From an uncultured Desulfuromonadales bacterium (lineage in GTDB: Bacteria; Desulfobacterota; Desulfuromonadia; Desulfuromonadales; Geopsychrobacteraceae): a stretch of 30,074 nt of DNA. The notes under the pieces were generated by a model. The model did not search any database. It was given only the letters and a program-made list of their open reading frames with translations, and was not told where the DNA came from. A program made the position numbers and the translations under genes. Shown in pieces: positions 1-8,117 of this stretch. The stretch spans positions 1 to 30,074 of the forward strand of contig CALZHQ010000083.1 in the NCBI GenBank assembly GCA_945787295.1, read 5' to 3'. Each line of letters opens with the position of its first letter. Position 1 is the first letter of the stretch.

Positions 1-155
1 AACAGAACCGCCGAATAAAGGCCGGATATATGGCAGCAAGCTTGTCCCTCGTCATTCTTCACTCAGCCCTTGCAACAAGGGGGAAGACCATATATGAAAA
101 AATTTTTGGTATTCAGTCAGTAGTATTCAATTTCGATTTCTGCTTGTTTTTAAGA
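1..155. other. Left edge, no gene seen
   Basis: AT-rich stretch left of the TauE/SafE stop codon. I see no reading frame with homology, no RNA gene and no convincing terminator. Plus-strand frames starting near 95 close after a few codons. Confidence 0.5.
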
Positions 156-896
156 TTAACAAATCAGCTTCAGCAGAAGTATCGCTCCCATGACTAGCAA
201 AAATACCAATACCAGGGTTCGGTGCGAGTCTCCGCTCAATTTTTTTTGCAGTTTCCCGGCAAAATATAGAGTCCCAAGCACTGGGATTAACCCAGTTACT
301 GCTAGTAACAGAATGTCAGGAGGCAGATAGCCGAGTCGATTCATGCCTAGGAGCATCATCAGGCTTGACAGGGTGAATGAAATGTTGATTGCCTGAATGA
401 AGTCGCTTTTCTTCAATTTAAGTGAAAGAAGATAAGGGAGGGACGGCATCACCTGCGAACCGGTCAAGCCATTGACAAAACCAGTGCTGAAACCGGCTGG
501 AATCTTCAGACAGCGTTCCCACTTTTCTGGCAGAGAAGCCGATTTGTTGACCAATGCCCAGAGGGCATAAAGAATCAGCACCAAGCCAAGAATTGCTTTA
601 GCCACAGAGGCTTGTATGGCCACCAAGAGCAGTAACCCGAGCAACAACCCTGGAACGCTGGCCAGATAGAACGGCCAGAAACGTTTGATTGCCTGCTTGA
701 AACGGCCTGCTTGGATCATCACTGCAATATTGCTGACAATCGACGGAATGACCACGAGTGGAATCGCCAGTTTCAGATCGAGGCGTAAGGCCATTATCGG
801 CAGGCAGGAGGTGGAGAAGCCAATTCCTGTGAATCCCTTGATGGAGGCGGCAACCAAGTAGGCGATCAAAATAAAAAGATAGTCAAGTCCGTCCAT
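156..896 (-). CDS. TauE/SafE (TSUP) family membrane permease
   Basis: The product is a 246-residue, very hydrophobic protein with about eight predicted membrane segments in two halves. The N-terminal half carries the glycine-rich GFTGIGFS segment (about residues 21-28), and the second half repeats it as FVNGLTGSQVMPSLPYLL (about 139-156). This duplicated signature is typical of the TSUP family, which exports or imports small sulfur-containing or organic anions such as sulfite, sulfoacetate or thiosulfate. Substrate cannot be read from sequence. Length fits the family (about 240-270). The ATG at 896 has no clear Shine-Dalgarno, but no better internal start precedes the first membrane segment. 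It stands alone on the minus strand, and the 640 bp upstream contains only decayed sequence. The family is sure; the role is not. Confidence 0.88.
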   Translation of the reverse strand: MDGLDYLFILIAYLVAASIKGFTGIGFSTSCLPIMALRLDLKLAIPLVVIPSIVSNIAVMIQAGRFKQAIKRFWPFYLASVPGLLLGLLLLVAIQASVAKAILGLVLILYALWALVNKSASLPEKWERCLKIPAGFSTGFVNGLTGSQVMPSLPYLLSLKLKKSDFIQAINISFTLSSLMMLLGMNRLGYLPPDILLLAVTGLIPVLGTLYFAGKLQKKLSGDSHRTLVLVFLLVMGAILLLKLIC

Positions 897-1534
897 TTAG
901 TGAAGATATCCGAGGGCTATTTCAATTAGCTGCGAAATTGTTGAAATTCAAAAAATCATTCGGACGATTTTCAAACACAAAAAGCAGGTTACGTCCCGAG
1001 CCAAGACGGGGCTTACCCTTGCGCACGGAATCTCCTTCGAAACAGAATAACAAAGCTCAGCCATGGCGGTCAGACGTTTGCGGCAACGCCTTGTTCGGCC
1101 TCATTCTTGCGAATTCTTTCTATTGACTCTTGCACTTCAGTCGTTTTCGAGGAAATCTGTGTTGCCGCTCCTTCCTTAAACCGGAAATGAGCCTGTAAAA
1201 TCTTTTGTGTGAATTGTCACAGTCGGTTACAACCCGTAACCCTCAGGGGAAACTTATGACCAGACCTGACGACATGCTCGATGCCTTGATGAAGGATTAT
1301 AAAAATCCTGAACCTGAGAGGCAGCAAAACGATCTGGTTTCCCGGTTTTGAAGTCAGCTTGACCGGGATCACCAACTGAACAACCTGTCGAACTCCCCAC
1401 CTGGCAGGAATCACACAGCTATTTCCATCGGAATCGTCTCGATAAGTCCGTGTCAATAAGGCGCCCCCACTAAACTGCTGATTTTACAGCAAAGCGAAAG
1501 CCCCCCGTGTCAGACCTGTATAACACCGACCATA
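897..1534. other. 638-bp gap with gene remnants
   Basis: No intact gene is recognisable. On the plus strand a transposase-like N-terminus starts at 1256 (separate entry). On the minus strand a frame is open from about 1220 down to a TGA at 1070-1072 and reads KILQAHFRFKEGAATQ and then ESIERIRKNEAEQGVAANV. It lacks a start codon and a ribosome site, and I do not recognise it; it looks like the tail of a lost gene. Other short frames here are proline/arginine-rich and look like noise. The region reads as a decayed insertion site between the permease and the desaturase. Confidence 0.4.
1256..1351 (+). pseudogene. IS256-type transposase N-terminal remnant
   Basis: An ATG at 1256, preceded by AGGGGAAACTT, opens a 31-codon frame: MTRPDDMLDALMKDYKNPEP, then a few residues and a TGA at 1349. 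The pattern of a short polar start, then LLDALLKDYKxPEDL, is the hallmark N-terminus of IS256/Mutator-family transposases as I know them. Here the frame is lost just where the family would continue with its GLLKQLTKRLVE segment, and no further transposase sequence follows in any frame I checked. I did not find clear terminal inverted repeats. It is a scrap of an old insertion, not a functional element. The match rests on about 20 residues, so it may be coincidental. Confidence 0.4.
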
Positions 1535-2566
1535 TCAAGGGAAAGAGACCATCTTCTGCAAATTTTCATCCCACAATTTGAGACGATAACAATTAAGGCT
1601 TTTCATGATTGTGAGCGGCGCTCTCTCTTGCAGTTCAGGTACGGAATCGAAGCACCTCTTAAGATGGTAATTGGGAATCGAAGGATTTAAATGATGGACA
1701 TGATGGTAGCCGATATTGCCGGAAAACCAGCGCAAAACAGCCGGCAGATCATAAAACGAGCTGCCTTCCATGGCTGCACGCAGGGGCTCCCACTCGTTTT
1801 TGCGCGCCCAATACCCCCCTTCAAACTGGTGCTGCACGTAAAACAGCCAGATGCCGGCACCCCCTGCCAGCCACAGCACTGGCAACTGGATCAGGAGGTA
1901 GGACTGCCAGCCAATAATTCGTGCGGCGGCCAAAGCAATGGCGAGAATGAGAAGATTAGTCAAAATAACGCCCATACGTTCTTTCCTTTTAACCCTTAAG
2001 CCTGGGATACGATTATAGAAAAGAAAATTAAATATTGCTCCCAAGCCAACTAGTACAATGGGGTTAAGGTAGAGTCTATACCGTATTTGTTTCATCGTTG
2101 ATGAGTTTTCATACTCCTTTAGTGTCATGGTCCAGATGTCGCCGAATCCTCGCGAGTCGAGATTAGCGTAAGTCCCATGGTGCCGTAGGTGGGTGAAGCG
2201 CCAGTCTTCAAACGAAGTAAACACAAGGACACCGAGAAGGTAGCCGTAAAATATGTTACCCCTCTTCGATCTTATGAAAGAATTATGCACACAGTCGTGA
2301 AATAAGATGAATAGCCGAACCAGAAAGGCGGCTGCAGGTATGGCAAGAATCAGAGTCCAAATATATGAATAGCCAAGTTGAATCGACCGAACCATCAGAT
2401 ACCATAGGCAAAAATAGGGAACTAATGTGGTCAGTAACTGCCAGGAGGCCTTCAAACTATTGGGATTCAGAAATTCATTCAATTTCTGGTGCCAATCGGG
2501 CCAGACCTGACCCGTTTTAATCCTTTCCTCAACACTGTTGATTATATCCGGTTCATGTATGGCCAT
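1535..2566 (-). CDS. Membrane fatty acid desaturase
   Basis: The product (343 residues) is an integral-membrane di-iron desaturase that introduces a double bond into acyl chains of membrane lipids using O2 and an electron donor. All three histidine boxes are present: HDCVH (about 90-94), HLRHH (about 126-130) and HHVHH (about 288-292), plus the QHQFEGGYW segment (about 246-253) usual in acyl-lipid (DesA/omega-6-like) desaturases. Four or more hydrophobic segments lie between boxes, as in the family. I chose ATG 2566 because it has GGAGG seven bases upstream; the TTG two codons earlier is less likely. A 31-bp near-perfect palindrome lies about 70 bp upstream (separate entry). An O2-dependent enzyme fits an organism that also has KatG. 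Regiospecificity is unknown. Confidence 0.92.
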   Translation of the reverse strand: MAIHEPDIINSVEERIKTGQVWPDWHQKLNEFLNPNSLKASWQLLTTLVPYFCLWYLMVRSIQLGYSYIWTLILAIPAAAFLVRLFILFHDCVHNSFIRSKRGNIFYGYLLGVLVFTSFEDWRFTHLRHHGTYANLDSRGFGDIWTMTLKEYENSSTMKQIRYRLYLNPIVLVGLGAIFNFLFYNRIPGLRVKRKERMGVILTNLLILAIALAAARIIGWQSYLLIQLPVLWLAGGAGIWLFYVQHQFEGGYWARKNEWEPLRAAMEGSSFYDLPAVLRWFSGNIGYHHVHHLNPSIPNYHLKRCFDSVPELQERAPLTIMKSLNCYRLKLWDENLQKMVSFP

Positions 2567-2637
2567 AATCAAACCTCCGCTTGACTATTCCTCCCTTGCA
2601 GCTTGGCCAAGTCTTTGTTGGGATATTCTAAATGATT

Positions 2638-2668
2638 CTAGATTATCAGAAATTTTCTGATGGTCTAG
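2638..2668. promoter_or_regulatory. 31-bp inverted repeat between racemase and desaturase genes
   Basis: The sequence is CTAGA-TT-ATCAGAAA-T-TTTCTGAT-GG-TCTAG. It equals its own reverse complement except for two bases on each side and the centre base. It lies about 70 bp upstream of the desaturase start and about 55 bp downstream of the racemase stop. No T-run follows on either strand, so it is a weak intrinsic terminator candidate. Its symmetry and its position in the desaturase upstream region suggest a dimeric-regulator operator. Both readings are inference. Confidence 0.45.
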
Positions 2669-2723
2669 CCCCTTTGAAGTGTTAAACGCCCGAATGGGCA
2701 GAGGGCAAAATTTTCACATTTAA

Positions 2724-3809
2724 CTATTTTTGAGATCCATGATCGGTTGATGCCATAACTTTGGTGATATAAGGGGACGTCATCGCCCGGACCAGCGCGC
2801 TATAGTTCAATTGGAACACTACTTCTGCACCAACTGCTAGAGTATTGCGGTCGCACTCCAGGATGAGGTGATCACTACTCCCCCCCATAACATCTATCCC
2901 GGCCGATGCTTGTAGGCCATCAAGGTCGGTATCTTGTCTTCCTATTGCAAGGATGGCTTGGGTGACCTGCCCCCGATCTGCAACGGCTGGTGTCTCTCCG
3001 AACGCATTTTGGGCGATTTGGCCTAATGGCAGAGTTGGCTTGAGCTTCGCTTCGATCACTTCGGCAGTCAGCGTGATTGCATCGGTGTGCAGTCCGTCGA
3101 GCGGTTGCCGATGGAGGGTTTCGCACCCGAGCAGGATCGCTTCACCCAGGCGCAGATCATTGATTCGGCCAATTTCAGCACCACTGAACGCCCACTGCAG
3201 GTTGGCAGAATTGCCCCCCGAGACGATCTCGACACTTACGTCGAATGTTGACTCAATCAAGTCCGCGAGCTCGGTGAGCATTGCCATGTTCCGGGCGTCC
3301 GGTACGACCCCACTGCGGCAGGCGAGATTGGTACCTATCCCTTTGAATTCAATATTCGGTAGGCTGAGTGTCTCGCGGACGCAGTCCAACAGATCATCGG
3401 GCATAATCCCTTCACGGAGATCTCCCAGTTCGACCATGAGTACGACCCCGTGGTGACATTCTGCCAGTTGTGCTGCAAGCGAGAGTTTTCTGATGACTTC
3501 GATTTCGCTGTTGCAGCTGACATCAGCATGTCTGACAATCCTTTGCACCTGGCTCAGCATTGGTGACCGAATCAGAGTCATTGGCGCTGACCGTTGCCCG
3601 ATCCGCATCGATTCAATATTTTCGATGCGCGAGTCACCCAGTCTTTTCACCCCCGCCTCAAGCAAGGTCGTGGCGATCTCAGCGGAGCCGAGGGCTGCCT
3701 TGGTCACGCCGGTCACCGAGATGCCACGCTTGCCCAAGCGTTCAACCAAAGTGCGGGCGTTATGGCCGATTTTGTCGAGGTCGACCTCCAGCCTCGGGGC
3801 GGCCATCAT
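2724..3809 (-). CDS. PLP-dependent alanine/ornithine racemase-like protein (fold type III)
   Basis: The product (361 residues) belongs to the alanine racemase N-terminal barrel superfamily, in the group with ornithine racemase (Orr) and YhfX-like proteins. The N-terminus LEVDLDKIGHNARTL (about 7-21) is the family opening, and K37 in VTGVTKAALG is the expected PLP-binding lysine. The later segments IEFKGIGTNLACRSG, VSGGNSANLQ and GRINDLRLGEAILLG match the phosphate-binding and barrel strands of this group. The start overlaps the stop of the DUF1611 gene as ATGA, so the two are probably translationally coupled. The partner suggests the substrate is an amino acid with a side-chain amine or acid, or an N-acylated one, rather than alanine for the cell wall. 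The exact substrate cannot be read from sequence. Confidence 0.85.
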   Translation of the reverse strand: MMAAPRLEVDLDKIGHNARTLVERLGKRGISVTGVTKAALGSAEIATTLLEAGVKRLGDSRIENIESMRIGQRSAPMTLIRSPMLSQVQRIVRHADVSCNSEIEVIRKLSLAAQLAECHHGVVLMVELGDLREGIMPDDLLDCVRETLSLPNIEFKGIGTNLACRSGVVPDARNMAMLTELADLIESTFDVSVEIVSGGNSANLQWAFSGAEIGRINDLRLGEAILLGCETLHRQPLDGLHTDAITLTAEVIEAKLKPTLPLGQIAQNAFGETPAVADRGQVTQAILAIGRQDTDLDGLQASAGIDVMGGSSDHLILECDRNTLAVGAEVVFQLNYSALVRAMTSPYITKVMASTDHGSQK

Positions 3810-5002
3810 GCGTTAGCGGCCTGCTTCCGCTTGAGAGCCGGGAAGGCCGCAAGCACCATTTCCACCAAACGCTCAGGTGACCGGGTCAGAGCATCTGTGA
3901 CCGGAACATTGAGTTCCTGCTCGTACTGGGTGATTGCCGCACTTACCTCAGGATCACTCATATTCTCATGGTTGATCGTCAGGCCGATGATCTTTGTATC
4001 CGCGAAGGTTTCGATCAGATTGATTTCACTTGCCGGTGTCGGCATGGCCATATTTTCAAAGTCGCAGCGCTTGCTACGCCGTGGTGCATGCTGTAATACG
4101 ACGCCGTTGGGGCAACAGCCACGGAGAATAAAGGAGGTAGAAGAAAAGGCGGGATGGCTCAGTGCGCCTTGACCTTCGACAACGATGACATCAGGACTCT
4201 CGTTTTCGAACGCTTTAACGACAGTCGCTTCCAGCTCGCCAGCGCAGAATTGTGAGGGTACGGCGTCAAGTGCAACCCCGTAGCGCGCCCCCTGAATTAA
4301 ACCGGTTTGGCCGGTCCCGATCATCACCGTCTTGATGCCAGCTTCATTGAGAGAACTGGTGATTATATTTGCGGTGGTCCGTTTGCCGATTGCACAGTCA
4401 GTACCGAGTACAGCGATGACTGGGCAAGTGACCTCTGCGATCCGTCCGCTGAACAGGTTTAAGTCTTTTTTGGCGCGGGGTTTGCGAATATCGAGAATCT
4501 CAACATTATTCGCAAGACAGGCTGCGGCAAAGACCGGATCGTCATTCAGGAATTCATGCAGTCCGTTGACGATATTCATGCCATGACTCATCGCCTCAAG
4601 GACGAGACCACGTTCGTGCTTTGACAGCATGCCACTGGAAGGCGCCATCCCGAAAATAAAGGAATCAGGCACCGAACCGGCCTGTTCCAGCGAGTCAGCA
4701 AGGTTGCGGCAGATAGGGATTGCGTTCGGTTTATTGTCGAGCACCATGCCGGTATCAAGGCCAGCTTTCTCGCTGTCGATAACCGAAAGAATTTTATATT
4801 TCTCTGAACGTCTGATCAGACCGTTGGCGGTTTTGCCGTCGATATCGCCAAAATTAGCTTCACAATAGACAATTGCAGTAGCAACACGTGACTTGTCTTC
4901 TGTGGCGCGAAATGGTTCGGGCTTTACTTGGTGGTTTTTGGCAACAAATTTGAGGGTGGGTTCAGACGTGTTTAAAGGCACGACGGGCGGGACGACTAGC
5001 AT
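3806..5002 (-). CDS. DUF1611 family protein, DgcN-like
   Basis: The product (398 residues) has the two-part DUF1611 layout. A Rossmann-like N-terminal domain (about 35-185) ends in the family segment ILDIRKPR. It is followed by a P-loop NTPase-like domain with GTDCAIGKRTT (about 200-210, a Walker A variant), then VVEGQGALSHPA and LTINHENM. DUF1611 members have been reported to act as D-glutamate N-acetyltransferases (DgcN) in a D-glutamate catabolic pathway; assigning that reaction here is inference. I chose the ATG at 5002 because AAAGGAGTAGCT lies directly upstream; the longer frame to 5086 has no ribosome site. It is first in a two-gene operon with the racemase and is divergent from the M81 peptidase, which points to D-amino-acid or peptide use. 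Confidence 0.85.
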   Translation of the reverse strand: MLVVPPVVPLNTSEPTLKFVAKNHQVKPEPFRATEDKSRVATAIVYCEANFGDIDGKTANGLIRRSEKYKILSVIDSEKAGLDTGMVLDNKPNAIPICRNLADSLEQAGSVPDSFIFGMAPSSGMLSKHERGLVLEAMSHGMNIVNGLHEFLNDDPVFAAACLANNVEILDIRKPRAKKDLNLFSGRIAEVTCPVIAVLGTDCAIGKRTTANIITSSLNEAGIKTVMIGTGQTGLIQGARYGVALDAVPSQFCAGELEATVVKAFENESPDVIVVEGQGALSHPAFSSTSFILRGCCPNGVVLQHAPRRSKRCDFENMAMPTPASEINLIETFADTKIIGLTINHENMSDPEVSAAITQYEQELNVPVTDALTRSPERLVEMVLAAFPALKRKQAANA

Positions 5003-5360
5003 AGCTACTCCTTTGAGTATAAGTCTCAGAGGAGGCGACGGGATCGTGCCGACCAGAATTGGCCGATTGTCAACGAGTAGTCCCAACTAAGGTTGGATGC
5101 TGTGGAAATGAATTCCCACTGGGCGAGCTTAAGTTGTAACACTAACACACTGCGGCATAAACTGTTGTAAAAGAATCGAAAAAACGACAGTTTAGAAGTT
5201 TGACTGTTAGCTTTATCACATGTGGCGCTGACAAAATAAGCTAAGTACTTAATGAGCGAAAAAGAAAACGTTCGTGATTCTATGGATGGTCTATGATGAT
5301 CATGCACCCTTAATATTCGCTTCTCTCTTTGCTTTTTCTCTTACCCGCACGGATCGCCCC
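5003..5360. promoter_or_regulatory. Divergent intergenic region of the D-amino-acid/M81 locus
   Basis: This 358-bp AT-rich region separates the divergent DUF1611 and M81 genes, so it should hold promoters for both. It contains an inverted repeat, TAAACTGT (5158-5165) and ACAGTTTA (5187-5194), with a 21-bp spacer, a possible operator or looped site. No regulator gene adjoins. I could not place -10/-35 boxes with confidence. Confidence 0.4.
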
Positions 5361-6839
5361 ATGAGTTTTAATGTTCTGACTGCTGAAATTTCCCATGAAA
5401 CCAATTCTTTCAGTCTGCACAAAACCGGAAAACAAGCCTTCATGGCCCGTTATGCCCTGATGGGCGCAGCAGCCATCAAAGAGCGTGGTGCCGTGAATAC
5501 GGAACTTGCCGGTTTCCTTGATGCTGGTCGTGTGCATGGCTGGCAAGTCACGCATGTCCTCAGCGCCGCTGCCGGGCCAAGCGGTAAAATCAGACGCAAG
5601 GCGTTTGACTGGCTCTGTGAACCGATCCTCGCCAGCATAGAAAATATGGCCTTTGATGGTCTACTGCTCGGCTTACATGGGGCAATGGGGCTCGATTTTC
5701 GTGAGGATGGCGAAGGCGAATTGCTGCGCCGGATCCGCAGCCTGGTCGGTCACGAAATGCCGATCGCCATCACCCTTGATCCCCATGCAAATGTCAGCAG
5801 GCGAATGTGCGAGTTGGCGGACATCATTGTTTCGTTCAAAACCTATCCGCACATCGATATGCGCGACATCGGTCGCCAGGCTGGAGATATTCTCCAGCGG
5901 ACGATGACCGGTGAGATCAAGCCGCACACCATCCGCGTCGGTCGGCCGATGCTCGAAGAAGTCAACGGTGGCCGCACCGATATCGGCCCAATGATCGAGC
6001 GCATTGCCGCAGCGCGAACTTATGAGAAGCAGGCGGATGTTTTTGCCGTAAGCGTCAATGCCGGGTTTGCCAGCGCCGATGTCAGAGAGGTTGGCCCAAC
6101 GGTGACGGTGACCGGGCAAGGGGATTTTGCTGCGCACACGGCCTTCGCCGAAACGATCGCTGATGATATCTGGAAGCGACGCTTTGAGGTGCTCAACGAC
6201 TATCTCAGCGTGACCGAGGCGGCAGCCATTGCAGCGACCTACGAACCCGACAATGGGCCGCTGGTCATTGCAGACTATGCGGACAATCCCGGGGCCGGTG
6301 GCTATGGCGATGCAACGGATCTGCTGCGTGAATTGCTCAATGCAAGTGTGACCAATGCCTGCTTTGCGCCGATGGTGGATGGAGAAGTCGTGCAGACGTT
6401 GCAGACTGCGGTTGTTGGCGAACATGTTCAGCTTACGCTGGGTGGCAAGACCGACCCAGACTTCGGTGGTGGCCCGCTCGTCGTAGAGGCCGAACTCGTT
6501 TCTCTCAGCGACGGGCATTTTACTGGTGATGGCCCAATGATCCATGGTCTCCACGGCAGCTTTGGCCCCAGTGCTGTTGTCCGCGTCGATGGCATTGAGA
6601 TATTGGTGGTCACCATCCCTCGCCAGATACTTGATTTGCAGCAATTTAAAGCCTTTGGCATCGACCCGCAGAGCAAGGATGTTGTAGCACTCAAGTCGAT
6701 GCAACACTTCCGCGCAGCGTTTGAACCGATAGCGGGACAAATAATTGTCTGTGACAGCGGCGCACTTTGTACTCCACGTTACGACCGGCTTCCATATCGC
6801 AACGTGCCAAGACCGATTTTCCCTCTCGACCTGACATAA
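5361..6839 (+). CDS. M81 family metallopeptidase (MlrC/microcystinase C-like)
   Basis: The product (492 residues) matches the M81/MlrC family, whose founding member cleaves linearised microcystin, a peptide with D-residues. The opening VLTAEISHETNSFS (about 5-18) with its HE pair, GLHGAMG (about 104-110), TLDPHANVS (D140, H142) and KTYPHIDMRD (H164) are the conserved metal-site segments. The C-terminal MlrC domain includes ADYADNPGAGGYGDATDLL. The length of about 490 is normal. I chose ATG 5361 because the conserved family start follows at once; the frame extends upstream to a GTG at 5274, but those residues do not resemble the family. The Shine-Dalgarno is weak. It has no signal peptide, so it acts in the cytoplasm. 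Its divergent neighbours suggest it hydrolyses a small D-residue peptide or amide. Confidence 0.88.
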   Translation: MSFNVLTAEISHETNSFSLHKTGKQAFMARYALMGAAAIKERGAVNTELAGFLDAGRVHGWQVTHVLSAAAGPSGKIRRKAFDWLCEPILASIENMAFDGLLLGLHGAMGLDFREDGEGELLRRIRSLVGHEMPIAITLDPHANVSRRMCELADIIVSFKTYPHIDMRDIGRQAGDILQRTMTGEIKPHTIRVGRPMLEEVNGGRTDIGPMIERIAAARTYEKQADVFAVSVNAGFASADVREVGPTVTVTGQGDFAAHTAFAETIADDIWKRRFEVLNDYLSVTEAAAIAATYEPDNGPLVIADYADNPGAGGYGDATDLLRELLNASVTNACFAPMVDGEVVQTLQTAVVGEHVQLTLGGKTDPDFGGGPLVVEAELVSLSDGHFTGDGPMIHGLHGSFGPSAVVRVDGIEILVVTIPRQILDLQQFKAFGIDPQSKDVVALKSMQHFRAAFEPIAGQIIVCDSGALCTPRYDRLPYRNVPRPIFPLDLT

Positions 6840-7086
6840 AGCTGACAGCTCCGGGATGCAGAGAACTTGTTGGCAGAATTCAGAACATATGACTGCAGGC
6901 CTGTCTCAAAACTATGGAGTTGATCGGCTGACGGCACCAGGGCTACGAAGCACAAATGTCTTCTCAGATCTTGTTTCTAAATGAATCGCAAAAATTATTT
7001 TGCGGTGGGTGGGGGTGGCATTCGTCATAAGAAGCAATAGTCATGGCGCTCTGCCTCTTTTTTCTTGGCTCTCCAACTGAAACCGC
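6840..7086. other. Gap after M81 gene, nothing recognised
   Basis: Together with the adjoining remnant (7087-7322) this is a stretch of almost 500 bp without an intact gene. This part holds a G-rich run (about 7002-7017) but no reading frame I can relate to a family and no clear terminator hairpin. Confidence 0.4.
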
Positions 7087-7322
7087 CTATGGCTCACAAA
7101 CCGACGGGTCGATAACTTTAGCAGCCTCAAGAGGTAGGGTTATATCGATACCAGGGGCCTCAACCCCTTAGGTCAAATAGATGGCAGCAATCTTATAATT
7201 ATTCTCGCGGAACCAGATATTAAAAGTATGGTTGCCGGCGGTGCCAATACTCATATAGGTAGAACCTTGCTCTGGCGTTCCTGCCTGAGAGGAAATTATC
7301 CATTTTCGAAATTCAAACCACT
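7087..7322 (-). pseudogene. Remnant of a carbohydrate-binding-type domain
   Basis: Read on the minus strand just past the DUF1460 stop, one frame gives WFEFRKW, then TPEQGSTYMSIGTAGNHTF, NIWFRENNYKIAAIYLT and a TAA (7168-7170). The same frame continues past that stop as GVEAPGIDITLPLEAAKVID to a TAG at 7087-7089. The pattern of GTHTLxxxxREDGxxxDxIxLT is a beta-strand pair typical of C-terminal parts of galactose-binding or malectin-like modules in secreted proteins. There is no start codon, and the upstream part of the frame lies inside the DUF1460 gene, so only the end of a lost gene remains. The relation is from memory of the motif. Confidence 0.4.
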
Positions 7323-8117
7323 TTACTTGACTCGATAGACCACCAGCCCCGGCTTGTCCTGTAAATACCCAAGCAGATCGTCGTCGACAACCCGTCTCAC
7401 GCTGTTGCGCGATGAGGCATGGCGCAGCATGACCTTGGCATTGCTTTTGACAATCAACCCGGTATGACTGACGTCAAGACCGGCGTGTTCACTGTAAATA
7501 CCGACATAATCACCCGCCTGCAGCGCTGACAGTACGTCCATATCAATTCTGTTCGTGGGGATGTAGCTCATTTCACGCCGAGTGACAGCGATTCCCGGTA
7601 GCCACTGTGTCCCGTCGCTCTTCAGGTTGAGCTGCTTGACGACAACCTGAGCTTTGCCCTGCCCGACTGCTGCGGTCACATCCCCGATCACAGCGCCATG
7701 ACCGGCAACCCAGTCGCTGAAAAAGTGCCGGCGATTTTCATAGGCAACCTTGCCGTCCCGATAGCGGACCTGTTTCAACTGTTCAGAAAAATCGGCAAGG
7801 TCTGAGGCGCTGCGCAAGGCCTCAACCACATCGAGGAAAGTAAAGCAGTCAAACCCCGCCAGATTGATGACCAGCTGTTCGGCTGTTTGCGGGTTGCCGA
7901 TCAGGGTGCCTGCGGCATAGGGTGTCTGGATGAAGTGACGGGAGAGAGAAACAATCCGCTCGCCGGGAGCATCAATCTGGCGGGACGTGGCGATGATGTG
8001 TGCGAGTTCCGGTTTACTCCAGCGACCGAGATTAACATGAGTCTGGTCTGCAGCCAGGGCAACGCTGGAGATCAGGAGAAAGATGAGAAATGTCGATTTG
8101 AGTATTTTAAAAAACAT
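7323..8117 (-). CDS. DUF1460 N-acetylmuramoyl-L-alanine amidase-like protein
   Basis: The product is 264 residues. A signal peptide is visible: FFKILKSTFLIFLLISSVALA (about 2-22), with cleavage near ALA-AD. The DUF1460 core shows the catalytic cysteine in AGFDCFTF (C91) and a histidine in VSHTGLIVK (H218), as in NlpC/P60-type folds. Known family members cut murein fragments between N-acetylmuramic acid and L-alanine. I chose ATG 8117 because AAGGA lies eight bases upstream and the signal peptide begins there; the frame also runs upstream to a TTG at 8165. It is divergent from an LD-carboxypeptidase, a second murein-peptide enzyme, which supports a role in peptidoglycan turnover in the periplasm. 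Confidence 0.85.
   Translation of the reverse strand: MFFKILKSTFLIFLLISSVALAADQTHVNLGRWSKPELAHIIATSRQIDAPGERIVSLSRHFIQTPYAAGTLIGNPQTAEQLVINLAGFDCFTFLDVVEALRSASDLADFSEQLKQVRYRDGKVAYENRRHFFSDWVAGHGAVIGDVTAAVGQGKAQVVVKQLNLKSDGTQWLPGIAVTRREMSYIPTNRIDMDVLSALQAGDYVGIYSEHAGLDVSHTGLIVKSNAKVMLRHASSRNSVRRVVDDDLLGYLQDKPGLVVYRVK

Noticed and set aside
938..1126. 62-codon plus-strand frame after the TauE/SafE gene
   Set aside because: Basic, low-complexity composition, no ribosome site and no similarity I can see; it lies in decayed sequence.
2953..3456. Several plus-strand frames across the racemase and DUF1611 genes
   Set aside because: They are arginine/serine-rich shadows of the minus-strand genes with no recognisable domains.
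5673..6740. Long minus-strand open frame of 355 codons inside the M81 gene
   Set aside because: It is the antisense of a GC-biased gene, lacks a ribosome site and family similarity, and the plus strand has clear M81 motifs.
7002..7017. G-rich run, possible quadruplex
   Set aside because: Only two-G tracts in part; an isolated run of this kind is expected by chance and has no gene context.
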